Positions 1 to 5,396 of a DNA stretch of 5,396 bases are shown piece by piece. The notes under the pieces were generated by a model, which saw nothing but the letters and a program-made list of their open reading frames with translations, ran no database searches and had not been told where the DNA came from. Position 1 is the stretch's first letter, and each line of letters begins with the position of its first letter. This DNA comes from an uncultured Mycoplasmatota bacterium. Its GTDB lineage: Bacteria; Bacillota_I; Bacilli_A; RF39; UBA660. Both the position numbers and the translations under genes were made by a program. The DNA lies in NCBI GenBank assembly GCA_947296775.1, contig CAMYRF010000081.1:1-5396 (forward strand). Reading direction: 5' to 3'.

Positions 1-256
1 CAATTAACCTAGAAGCTAAAAAGTCAGGCAATTCCCTTTTTACCATCATATATACACCAGTTGCCCCTACTAAAAGTAGTAAAGGAATATATAAAACGCC
101 AACTAAAAAACCGGCAAATCCGCTTATTATATCTGCCACTATCCCAAATGGACAGCATCCAATAATCGCAATTAAAATAAGGATTATACCCTTAATCTCA
201 ACACTGTAAGATGCATCTTTTTTCGAAGCTGTTTTTCTTTTCTTCTTCTTTGCCAT
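1..256 (-). CDS. ftsK: FtsK/SpoIIIE-type DNA translocase, N-terminal fragment (cut by window edge)
   Basis: Reading leftward from an ATG at 256-254, 85 codons run off the window without a stop. The product starts MAKKKKRKTASKK, a basic cytoplasmic tail. Two hydrophobic segments follow, at about residues 22-44 (IKGIILILIAIIGCCPFGIV) and 47-69 (FAGFLVGVLYIPLLLLVGATGVYMM), and then KRELPDFLASRL. This layout closely follows the start of Bacillus SpoIIIE/FtsK, whose four N-terminal helices anchor a hexameric dsDNA pump at the division septum. The motor (Walker A/B) and gamma domains would lie outside the window and cannot be confirmed. A strong Shine-Dalgarno, TGGAGGG at 270-264, sits 7 nt before the ATG, so the start is secure. 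The gene is divergent from the CmpB-family gene. Identity rests on the membrane domain alone, which is weakly conserved; another Lys-rich multi-helix membrane protein is the main alternative. Confidence 0.8.
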   Translation of the reverse strand, partial: MAKKKKRKTASKKDASYSVEIKGIILILIAIIGCCPFGIVADIISGFAGFLVGVLYIPLLLLVGATGVYMMVKRELPDFLASRLI

Positions 257-281
257 GATTTTACCCTCCATTATCTTCTAC

Positions 282-290
282 ATTATAACA
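282..290 (-). promoter_or_regulatory. Extended -10 promoter for ftsK
   Basis: On the minus strand this reads TGTTATAAT, a perfect extended -10 (TGnTATAAT) for the housekeeping sigma factor. No good -35 is present: the hexamer 17 bp upstream is TTCCTC. The start point would fall near 275, giving a leader of only about 20 nt that contains the TGGAGGG ribosome site at 270-264. Assignment is by consensus match only. Confidence 0.65.
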
Positions 291-326
291 CATTTAAAAA
301 TAAAGAGGAACAATTTTAGACGTTTC

Positions 327-354
327 TTTACATTTTAATCCTTCACATTATAAT
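327..354 (+). promoter_or_regulatory. Upstream tandem promoter facing the CmpB-family gene
   Basis: TTTACA (327-332), a 16-bp spacer and a perfect TATAAT (349-354) form a housekeeping-type promoter pointing right. Its -10 directly abuts the -35 of the next promoter (355-360), so the two cannot be occupied by polymerase at once. It is weaker on paper than the downstream one. In this AT-rich stretch the match could be fortuitous. Confidence 0.45.
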
Positions 355-382
355 TTGACAATAATTGTAAAACTGTTATACT
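355..382 (+). promoter_or_regulatory. Main promoter of the CmpB-family gene
   Basis: A perfect -35 TTGACA (355-360) is followed by a 16-bp spacer and TATACT (377-382). TGT directly before it completes an extended -10 (TGTTATACT). Predicted transcription starts near 389, leaving a leader of about 74 nt before the ATG at 463. This is the best consensus promoter in the window. Confidence 0.7.
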
Positions 383-462
383 AAAAGCAATTCATGGAAG
401 TGTGTTATCCCAAAATTTTATAACCTTACAAAAATACACATCCTATAAAAAAAGGTGATTTT

Positions 463-1110
463 ATGGAAAACGAAAAGAAATTTGCCGAAGGATTATCTTG
501 GAAAAAAATATTCTGGGTATTCATGTTTGGATGCGTCTTTGGCTGTATCATGGAAATGGTCCTCGCCTTCTTTCAAACACATGGTGAAATAGTTTCCAGA
601 AAAGGCGTTATTTATGGTCCATTCAATCCAGTTTATGGATTTGGAGCTGCCATTTTAACAATCTGCCTAGCCAAAAGAAAAAACATTATAGTAATTTTTC
701 TTTTATCCGCAATTTTAGGCGGCTCATTTGAATTTTTATGTTCATACTTACAAGAAAAAATATTTGGAACAATATCTTGGGATTATAGTAATAAGCCATT
801 CAATATCCAAGGTAGAACAAGCTTAGAGTTTATGTTTTATTGGGGACTTCTAGGAACATTCTACATTAAAGGCGTTTATCCACCAATGTCAAAATTAATT
901 GAAAAAATTCCAGTAAAAATTGGAAATGTTGTAACTAAAATAATGTTAATCTTTATGATTATCGACTGCATTATTTCTATTGCTGCCAGCTTCAGGCAAG
1001 AAGAAAGAAAAGAAGGAATACCTGCTGAAAACAATATTGAAAAAATTATTGATAAAAAATTCCCTGATTCTAGAATGAACAAAATTTATGAAAACGAAAA
1101 GGATGCTTAA
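463..1110 (+). CDS. CmpB-family integral membrane protein ('putative ABC transporter permease'), function unknown
   Basis: This 215-residue protein matches the ABC_trans_CmpB family (Pfam PF06541/COG4905 type), which is common in Bacillota. Two family signatures are visible: RKGVIYGPFNPVYGFG at residues 46-61 and WDYSNKPFNIQGR at 106-118. Five hydrophobic segments can be seen at about 15-37, 49-70, 74-96, 121-139 and 155-177. A charged, probably cytoplasmic tail of about 38 residues follows. Despite the database name, there is no ATPase or binding-protein gene next to it and no permease coupling motif, so ABC transport is not supported; the molecular function is unknown. The ATG at 463 follows a good ribosome site, AAAGGTGAT at 451-459. 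The gene is probably monocistronic: it has its own promoters, is divergent from ftsK, convergent with pyrG, and ends in a hairpin. Length is near complete for the family, with no sign of damage. Confidence 0.87.
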   Translation: MENEKKFAEGLSWKKIFWVFMFGCVFGCIMEMVLAFFQTHGEIVSRKGVIYGPFNPVYGFGAAILTICLAKRKNIIVIFLLSAILGGSFEFLCSYLQEKIFGTISWDYSNKPFNIQGRTSLEFMFYWGLLGTFYIKGVYPPMSKLIEKIPVKIGNVVTKIMLIFMIIDCIISIAASFRQEERKEGIPAENNIEKIIDKKFPDSRMNKIYENEKDA

Positions 1111-1120
1111 ACATCCTTTT
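1097..1120. terminator. Shared bidirectional intrinsic terminator of the CmpB gene and pyrG
   Basis: AAAAGGATG (1097-1105) and CATCCTTTT (1112-1120) form a perfect 9-bp stem around the 6-nt loop CTTAAA. Rightward, the T-rich run is TTTTATTTTATACT. Leftward, it is TTTTCGTTTTC. It can therefore stop transcription from both sides. The TAA of the CmpB gene (1108-1110) lies in the loop, and the TAA of pyrG (1121-1119) overlaps the stem edge. The A/U ends of the stem weaken it. Confidence 0.75.
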
Positions 1121-2714
1121 ATTTTATACTATTTTTAATAAACGAATCAAAAAGTGGATGACACTTAGTAGGCCTGCTTTTAAATTCCGGATGAAACTGA
1201 CAAGCAATAAAATGTTTTTTGTTAGGAAGTTCCACAATCTCAACTAAATCACTAGCTTCATTTATACCAGAAAATACCATACCATTTTCTTCTAAAATAT
1301 CTTTATATTTATTATTAAATTCATATCTATGACGATGTCTTTCATTTATATTTTCAGATTTATAATCATTATATGCTAAAGTACCTTTTTTAACCTTACA
1401 ATCATAATTACCAAGTCTCAAAGTACCACCCATATTAATTATATTTTTTTGCTGTTCCATCAAATCAATAATAGGTTCAGGGCAAATACTATCAAATTCA
1501 CGAGAATTAGCCTCAGTAATTTTGCAAACATTACGTGCAAACTCAATAACCGCAAGCTGCATACCTAAACAAATTCCCAAAAAAGGAACATTATTTTCGC
1601 GGGCATAATTAATGGCCTTTATCATACCTTCAATCCCACGTTCTCCAAACCCACCAGGAACAATAATACCTTTAGAATTTTTAAATACTTTATTTAAATT
1701 AACATCCCCTTCAAGTTTCTCAGAATCAATCCAATTAATTTTAATTTTAGTATTATATTTATATCCTGCATGTCTTAAAGACTCAGCCACTGATAAATAA
1801 GCATCATGTAATTCAACATATTTACCAACCAAAGCAATCTCTACTTCCTTATCCAAATTATCAGTAACCTGGATTAATTTTTCCCATTCTTTCAAATTAG
1901 CTTTAGAAGATTTCATTCCAAACTGTTTCAAAATAATTTCATCAGCCTTTTGATTATAATAATTAATTGGAATCTGATAAATATTTTTAACATCAACAGA
2001 ATCAATAATATTTTCTTTTGGAATACTACAATATAAAGCAATTTTGCCTTTCAAATGATCATCCAAAACAATCGGACTTCTAGTCACAATCATATCAGGT
2101 TGAATTCCTAAACTTCTAAGTTCAATAACCGAATGTTGCGTAGGTTTAGTTTTAAGCTCATCAGAACCATAAATAAATGGAACCAAAGTAGTATGAACAA
2201 AAAACGTATTTTCTTTACCCTGTTCATTTCTAATCTGTCTTAAAGACTCAATAAACGCCAAAGACTCAATATCACCAATAGTTCCTCCAATTTCCGTAAT
2301 AACAATATCCGCATTACTAGTAATACCCGCTTGATAAACCTTATTTTTAATCTCATTAGTTACATGAGGAACAATCTGAACAGTCGCCCCTAAATAATCC
2401 CCTTTTCTTTCCTTCTCAATAACTGAAGAATAAATTTTACCAGTCGTGATATTAGAAGTATAATTAAGTTCCTCATCAATGAATCTTTCATAATGACCTA
2501 AATCCAAATCAGTTTCAGAACCATCAGCCGTTACAAAAACCTCACCATGTTGAAATGGGCTCATCGTACCAGGATCCACATTAATATAAGGATCAAACTT
2601 CTGCATAAAAACCTTATACCCACGCGATTTTAATAAAAGAGCTAAAGATGAAGCTGTAATCCCTTTACCTAAACCAGATACAACCCCACCAGTTACAAAA
2701 ACATATTTAGTCAT
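1119..2714 (-). CDS. pyrG: CTP synthase (glutamine-hydrolysing)
   Basis: CTP synthase makes CTP from UTP, ATP and glutamine, the last step of pyrimidine nucleotide synthesis. At 531 residues it is full length for bacterial PyrG. The N-terminal amidoligase domain (about 1-270) carries the P-loop GGVVSGLGKG (Lys17), Lys39 in QKFDPYINVDPGTMSPFQHG, Asp71 in DLDLGHYERF, and Glu141 in EIGGTIGDIES. The UTP/CTP-site motif KTKPTQHS is at 188-195. GKYVELHDAY (298-306) opens the class I glutamine amidotransferase domain, with oxyanion region PGGFGERG (354-361), nucleophile Cys382 in GICLGMQ, and His508/Glu510 in FHPEF. All catalytic residues are present. The ATG at 2714-2712 has a strong ribosome site, GGGAGG (2727-2722), 7 nt upstream. 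The gene follows the dcw genes but has its own promoter and a leader attenuator, so control is probably by CTP level. Confidence 0.98.
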   Translation of the reverse strand: MTKYVFVTGGVVSGLGKGITASSLALLLKSRGYKVFMQKFDPYINVDPGTMSPFQHGEVFVTADGSETDLDLGHYERFIDEELNYTSNITTGKIYSSVIEKERKGDYLGATVQIVPHVTNEIKNKVYQAGITSNADIVITEIGGTIGDIESLAFIESLRQIRNEQGKENTFFVHTTLVPFIYGSDELKTKPTQHSVIELRSLGIQPDMIVTRSPIVLDDHLKGKIALYCSIPKENIIDSVDVKNIYQIPINYYNQKADEIILKQFGMKSSKANLKEWEKLIQVTDNLDKEVEIALVGKYVELHDAYLSVAESLRHAGYKYNTKIKINWIDSEKLEGDVNLNKVFKNSKGIIVPGGFGERGIEGMIKAINYARENNVPFLGICLGMQLAVIEFARNVCKITEANSREFDSICPEPIIDLMEQQKNIINMGGTLRLGNYDCKVKKGTLAYNDYKSENINERHRHRYEFNNKYKDILEENGMVFSGINEASDLVEIVELPNKKHFIACQFHPEFKSRPTKCHPLFDSFIKNSIK

Positions 2715-2721
2715 AAACTTA

Positions 2722-2727
2722 CCTCCC
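2722..2727 (-). promoter_or_regulatory. pyrG ribosome binding site
   Basis: GGGAGG on the minus strand, 7 nt before the pyrG ATG. It lies directly downstream of the leader terminator's T-tract (one A between them), so any polymerase that ends at the hairpin never transcribes it. Confidence 0.85.
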
Positions 2728-2728
2728 T

Positions 2729-2761
2729 AAAACAAAAGACCCTACTCCTGAGAGTAAGGTC
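2729..2761 (-). terminator. Intrinsic terminator in the pyrG leader (attenuator)
   Basis: On the minus strand GACCTTACTC (2761-2752) pairs with GAGTAGGGTC (2747-2738) around the tetraloop TCAG, giving 10 bp with a single G-T wobble. TTTTGTTTT (2737-2729) follows. The hairpin lies after the pyrG promoter and before the pyrG ribosome site, where a terminator can only act as an attenuator. Bacillota pyrG genes are known to use such a terminator, relieved at low CTP by reiterative addition of G at the transcript start. The hairpin is read directly; the CTP control is inferred from gene and position. An alternative role is simply ending read-through from the PBP gene. Confidence 0.82.
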
Positions 2762-2772
2762 GGCTCTCTTTC

Positions 2773-2800
2773 ATTATAACACTATAAAAATAAATTTCAA
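2773..2800 (-). promoter_or_regulatory. pyrG: pyrG promoter
   Basis: On the minus strand TTGAAA (2800-2795), a 16-bp spacer and TATAAT (2778-2773) form a housekeeping promoter; TGT just before the -10 makes it extended (TGTTATAAT). Transcription should begin at about 2766, in the purine run GAAAGAGAG (2772-2764). Starting at G2766 would place the first C at +4, as in the Bacillus pyrG transcript. The terminator stem begins only about 5 nt after this start. Confidence 0.78.
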
Positions 2801-2831
2801 TACCAAAATTAACAAACCAACAAAACTATAC

Positions 2832-2855
2832 AAAAAAGAAATAGATAAATCTATT
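2832..2855 (-). terminator. Weak intrinsic terminator after the PBP gene
   Basis: On the minus strand AATAGAT (2855-2849) and ATCTATT (2846-2840) can pair around a 2-nt gap (in practice about 6 bp with a 4-nt loop), followed by TTCTTTTTTG. The stem takes in the TAG stop of the PBP gene. It is almost all A/U pairs, so it is probably leaky. Read-through would meet the pyrG leader terminator next. Confidence 0.4.
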
Positions 2856-5031
2856 CCTTATTAACATCATCATATTTTGGTGATAAAGTTATCTTCACAT
2901 TATTAGAGCCCACATCATCACCAGCTTTAATACTTTGTCCTGTAACATAACCATAACCCTCTATTTCACAATCATAACCTAAAGCATTCATTACATAAAT
3001 AGCTTCACTTCTAGAATAGCCTGTTAAATCAGGCATTTTATTTTTATCACCATTAGTAATTAAAATCACCTTATCATAAGATAACACCTTTTCACCTTTA
3101 GATGGATACTGGTTAATAATTTTATCACCACTGCCGATTATAATTGGATTAATGCCTAAACTTTCTAAATCAGTTTTAATATCTGCGGTTTTCTTATTAA
3201 CATAAGAACTAAGCGTTAAAGAATTAATATTACTTTGACTAGTAACCTCAGTAAACATATTTTTATATTTAGCAATATTTTTCATTATATTAGTAACTGC
3301 AGTCGATAACATATGATAGCTTCCAACATTAGGTTTTTTAATAGCTGCATAAATAATAATTTCTGGATCATCCTTTGGATACATACCTGCAAAAGAATAA
3401 ACATAAGCATTATCACCTTTTAAATATCCACCTTTTTCACTCGCAATTTGAGCAGTTCCAGTTTTTCCAATAACATCAAAACCATCAACTTTATAACGCT
3501 TTCCAGTAGCTAGTGGATCTTCACTGTTAACAACATTAAACATTAAATCACGCATTGTATTAACCGTACTTTGACTAACAACCCTTCCAGATTGTTCAAC
3601 CTTACGTTTATAAGTAGTCTCACCAGTATTTGGATTAACAATTTTAGAAACAATATGTGGCGTTAACAACTTACCATTATTAGAAATTAAAGTAAGCGCT
3701 TTCAAATGTTGAACCACAGTTGTATTAATACCTTGCCCAAAAGCTGCATTCGCAACTTCAACGGGATACTTAAATCCGATTTTACCAGAAGATTCACGAG
3801 CCAAATCAACACCAGTCGTTTTACCAAACCCATATTTATTTAAACAAGTTTTTAAATCATTCTTATCAATAAATTTATTAATCATGCTTGAAACACCAAC
3901 ATTACTAGAATATTCAAACCCTTTATCAAAATTAATAGTTCCCCAACCAGTATTATTCCAGTCTTTAATAGTCGCATCCGCAACCTCTATACTTCCAGAT
4001 TTAAAAGTATCAGTTCCTTTATAAGTACCCTTTTCAATCGCACACATATAAGTATAAATCTTCATTGTACTTCCAGGTTCAAAAGCATTTGAAACAAGCA
4101 AATTCTCATAACTTTTAACATCTCTTTTATTAGGGTTAAATGAAGGACTAGAAGCCGCACCTAAAATATCTCCAGTTTTTGCATCCATAACCGCAATAAC
4201 AGACCAATCAGGTTTATATCCTTCCTCCATCGCTTTAACTTCAGTTTCAACAAATCTTTGAATACTTGCATCCAAAGTCAAATAAATATTACTACCATCA
4301 ATCGCATCAATCCTAGTTTCAGCTGTATCTGGAATCTTATACCCTAATCTATCCTGCTGATAACTTAAATAACCATCAGTACCCTTAAGTAGTTCATCGA
4401 ACTTAGCTTCAATGCCAAGTTCACCATCAATACTAGTAACTACTTTACCATCTTTATCAGTTTTTTCATTAGTCTTCGCATAACCTAAAATATAAGAAGC
4501 AAAATCACCATTTGGATAATATCTTTTATAGTTTTCCGTAAAATCAATACCAGGTAAATTCAAAGCTTCAATTTCACCCTTTTTAAGTTCTGTAATATTT
4601 TTACCAGCAAGCCCTAATTCAATTTGATATTTACCTTCATCTTTTCCTTTAGTTAAACGTTTTTTAATATCAGCTTCATCAGCTTCTAAAACCACAGCCA
4701 AGGACTTAGCTGGCAAATCAATATCCTTAACATGATTAATCTTAGAATCCGTACTACGTTTTTCATCTAAATAAGCAATCAAAGTATAAGAAGTAACATT
4801 ATGAGCAAGTACATTACCAGTAGAATCATATATTGTTCCTCTTTTAGCAGTTAAAGTTTTTGCAACTGTATTACGATTACTCGCAAAATTTTGAATATCA
4901 TGTCCATTAACAGTTGGCGATAAAGCTAAATAACAATATCTGCCAAACAAAATACAAAGACAAAGAAAAAAAACAAAAAAGACTTTTACAGGGAATTTCC
5001 AAATATTACTTTTTTGTTTTTTCTTAGCCAC
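2851..5031 (-). CDS. pbpB: Class B penicillin-binding protein with two PASTA domains (PBP2B/FtsI-type, septal transpeptidase)
   Basis: A membrane-anchored D,D-transpeptidase that cross-links septal peptidoglycan. Counting from the preferred GTG start (726 residues): basic tail MAKKKQK, one membrane helix at about 15-36, then the PBP dimerisation domain opening with AKRGTIYDSTGNVLA (about 62-76). The transpeptidase domain has all three active-site motifs: STMK (nucleophile Ser321, Lys324), SSN (375-377) and KTGT (523-526). Two PASTA repeats follow, at about 605-661 and 665-719. The length and layout match Bacillus PBP2B and pneumococcal PBP2X; SpoVD has one PASTA. The order rsmH-ftsL-PBP supports the division role. 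An ATG at 5049 would add six residues but has no ribosome site. The GTG at 5031-5029 sits 5 nt after AGAGGTG and yields a MAKKK start like ftsK and FtsL. Which partner glycosyltransferase (FtsW) it uses cannot be told here. Confidence 0.95.
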   Translation of the reverse strand: MAKKKQKSNIWKFPVKVFFVFFLCLCILFGRYCYLALSPTVNGHDIQNFASNRNTVAKTLTAKRGTIYDSTGNVLAHNVTSYTLIAYLDEKRSTDSKINHVKDIDLPAKSLAVVLEADEADIKKRLTKGKDEGKYQIELGLAGKNITELKKGEIEALNLPGIDFTENYKRYYPNGDFASYILGYAKTNEKTDKDGKVVTSIDGELGIEAKFDELLKGTDGYLSYQQDRLGYKIPDTAETRIDAIDGSNIYLTLDASIQRFVETEVKAMEEGYKPDWSVIAVMDAKTGDILGAASSPSFNPNKRDVKSYENLLVSNAFEPGSTMKIYTYMCAIEKGTYKGTDTFKSGSIEVADATIKDWNNTGWGTINFDKGFEYSSNVGVSSMINKFIDKNDLKTCLNKYGFGKTTGVDLARESSGKIGFKYPVEVANAAFGQGINTTVVQHLKALTLISNNGKLLTPHIVSKIVNPNTGETTYKRKVEQSGRVVSQSTVNTMRDLMFNVVNSEDPLATGKRYKVDGFDVIGKTGTAQIASEKGGYLKGDNAYVYSFAGMYPKDDPEIIIYAAIKKPNVGSYHMLSTAVTNIMKNIAKYKNMFTEVTSQSNINSLTLSSYVNKKTADIKTDLESLGINPIIIGSGDKIINQYPSKGEKVLSYDKVILITNGDKNKMPDLTGYSRSEAIYVMNALGYDCEIEGYGYVTGQSIKAGDDVGSNNVKITLSPKYDDVNKE

Positions 5032-5036
5032 ATTAA

Positions 5037-5043
5037 CACCTCT
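5037..5043 (-). promoter_or_regulatory. Ribosome binding site that decides the PBP start
   Basis: AGAGGTG on the minus strand, 5 nt before GTG 5031-5029. The TAG stop of ftsL (5044-5042) overlaps its first two bases, so ribosomes ending ftsL finish on top of it, which suggests translational coupling. The in-frame ATG at 5049-5047 lies upstream of this site and has no purine-rich stretch of its own. Confidence 0.75.
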
Positions 5044-5344
5044 ATTCATTAACGACTATGATATTATCATTATTATACGCCAGTCCCATCTCTTTGACAA
5101 CACCCTTTACATTTTCAAAAGAAGTTAGTTCGTTAACTTTCATTGTTAAACTTTCATTTTTCTTCTCTTGAGTATCAATATTATATTTAATTTCTTCAAT
5201 ACTCATTTTAAGTTCACTTACCATAGCCCCGCAAAAAGTTTTAACACCCACAGTAAATACAAAGGTAAAAACAATTACAAAATAAAGTAATCTTTCACCC
5301 TTAGTGATTTTTGCTTTTTTAATTTTCTTTTTTGCCATAATCAT
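5042..5344 (-). CDS. ftsL: Cell division protein FtsL
   Basis: A small bitopic divisome protein that, with DivIC/FtsB and DivIB/FtsQ, regulates the septal synthase. Its 100 residues have the FtsL layout: a basic cytoplasmic tail (MIMAKKKIKKAKITKGER), one membrane helix at about 19-42, then an extracellular coiled-coil stretch at about 43-75 (SELKMSIEEIKYNIDTQEKK...LTMKVNEL). The short C-terminal part, SFENVKGVVKEMGLAYNNDNIIVV, is typical of the family. FtsL sequence is poorly conserved, so position between rsmH and the PBP gene is an important part of the call. The ATG at 5344 overlaps the rsmH TGA as ATGA, suggesting coupling. A second ATG at 5338 gives a MAKKK start and is 10 nt from AAAGGG (5354-5349), against 4 nt for the first, so 98 residues is equally possible. 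Confidence 0.88.
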   Translation of the reverse strand: MIMAKKKIKKAKITKGERLLYFVIVFTFVFTVGVKTFCGAMVSELKMSIEEIKYNIDTQEKKNESLTMKVNELTSFENVKGVVKEMGLAYNNDNIIVVNE

Positions 5345-5396
5345 TTTACCCTTTCTATTACTCTTAAACGTGCACTGCGAGAACGTATATTTTCTT
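5341..5396 (-). CDS. rsmH: 16S rRNA (cytosine-1402-N4)-methyltransferase RsmH, C-terminal tail only
   Basis: In the minus-strand frame beginning at 5394 the last 17 codons read ENIRSRSARLRVIERVK and end at TGA (5343-5341). RsmH (MraW) proteins end in a conserved NPRSRSAKLRVAE-type motif, and RSRSARLRVIE matches it well. RsmH methylates N4 of C1402 in the ribosomal P site and is usually encoded right before ftsL in the dcw cluster, as here. Its stop overlaps the first ftsL ATG (ATGA), and the ftsL ribosome site AAAGGG lies inside its last codons. Only the tail is visible, so the SAM-binding domain cannot be checked. Confidence 0.85.
   Translation of the reverse strand, partial: ENIRSRSARLRVIERVK

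Noticed and set aside
347..352. Minus-strand TATAAT as a second ftsK promoter
   Set aside because: No -35 lies at a suitable distance (TTTACA is only 13 bp away). The same bases form the palindrome-like plus-strand TATAAT, and the site is far from the ftsK start.
394..423. Nine-codon upstream ORF (MEVCYPKIL) in the leader of the CmpB-family gene
   Set aside because: Its ATG lies about 5 nt from the predicted transcript start with no ribosome site, and nothing about its peptide suggests a leader function.
257..462. Searched the divergent region for tRNA, CRISPR repeats, IS ends and known riboswitches
   Set aside because: Only promoters, ribosome sites and a weak leader hairpin are visible; no repeated units or mobile-element termini were seen here or elsewhere in the window.
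876..1082. 68-codon minus-strand open frame inside the CmpB-family gene
   Set aside because: It lies antisense to a well-supported coding region and has no recognisable domain; it is best explained as a shadow.
1612..1800. 62-codon plus-strand open frame inside pyrG
   Set aside because: It is antisense to the conserved glutaminase domain of CTP synthase and has no family resemblance.
2742..2774. Short minus-strand ORF starting at the ATG that overlaps the pyrG -10 element
   Set aside because: The ATG is upstream of the predicted transcription start, so it would not be in the pyrG mRNA; it also has no ribosome site.

Overview
The window is low-GC DNA with A/T-rich codons, strong Shine-Dalgarno sites and extended -10 promoters. 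TGA is used as a stop (end of rsmH) and TGG codes for Trp. The gene order rsmH-ftsL-PBP with a PASTA tail, the CmpB-family membrane protein and the pyrG leader attenuator all point to a low-GC Bacillota (Bacilli, Erysipelotrichia or Clostridia-like). The sequence alone does not allow a finer placement.

Layout from left to right. Bases 1-256 (minus) hold the N-terminal membrane part of an FtsK/SpoIIIE DNA translocase that runs off the left edge. Bases 257-462 are a divergent promoter region with one extended -10 promoter facing ftsK and two tandem promoters facing right. Bases 463-1110 (plus) encode a five-helix CmpB-family membrane protein of unknown function. It converges on pyrG (CTP synthase, 1119-2714, minus), and the two genes share a hairpin terminator that contains both stop codons. 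Bases 2715-2850 hold the pyrG promoter, a leader with an intrinsic terminator just before the Shine-Dalgarno, and a weak terminator for the upstream operon. Bases 2851-5396 (minus) are the front part of a division and cell-wall (dcw) cluster: the 3' tail of rsmH, ftsL, and a class B penicillin-binding protein with two PASTA domains. These are tightly packed, with overlapping stop and start signals.

The genes serve cell division and nucleotide supply. FtsL and the PBP are partners in septal peptidoglycan synthesis. FtsK clears chromosomal DNA from the septum. CTP synthase makes CTP for RNA, phospholipid and wall precursors. pyrG has its own promoter and looks controlled by premature termination.

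I found no new defence, mobile or biosynthetic system. The most interesting element is the pyrG leader. It resembles the CTP-sensing attenuator known from Bacillus pyrG, but the transcript would start in a GA repeat rather than GGG, and a complementary CUCUC lies in the terminator.
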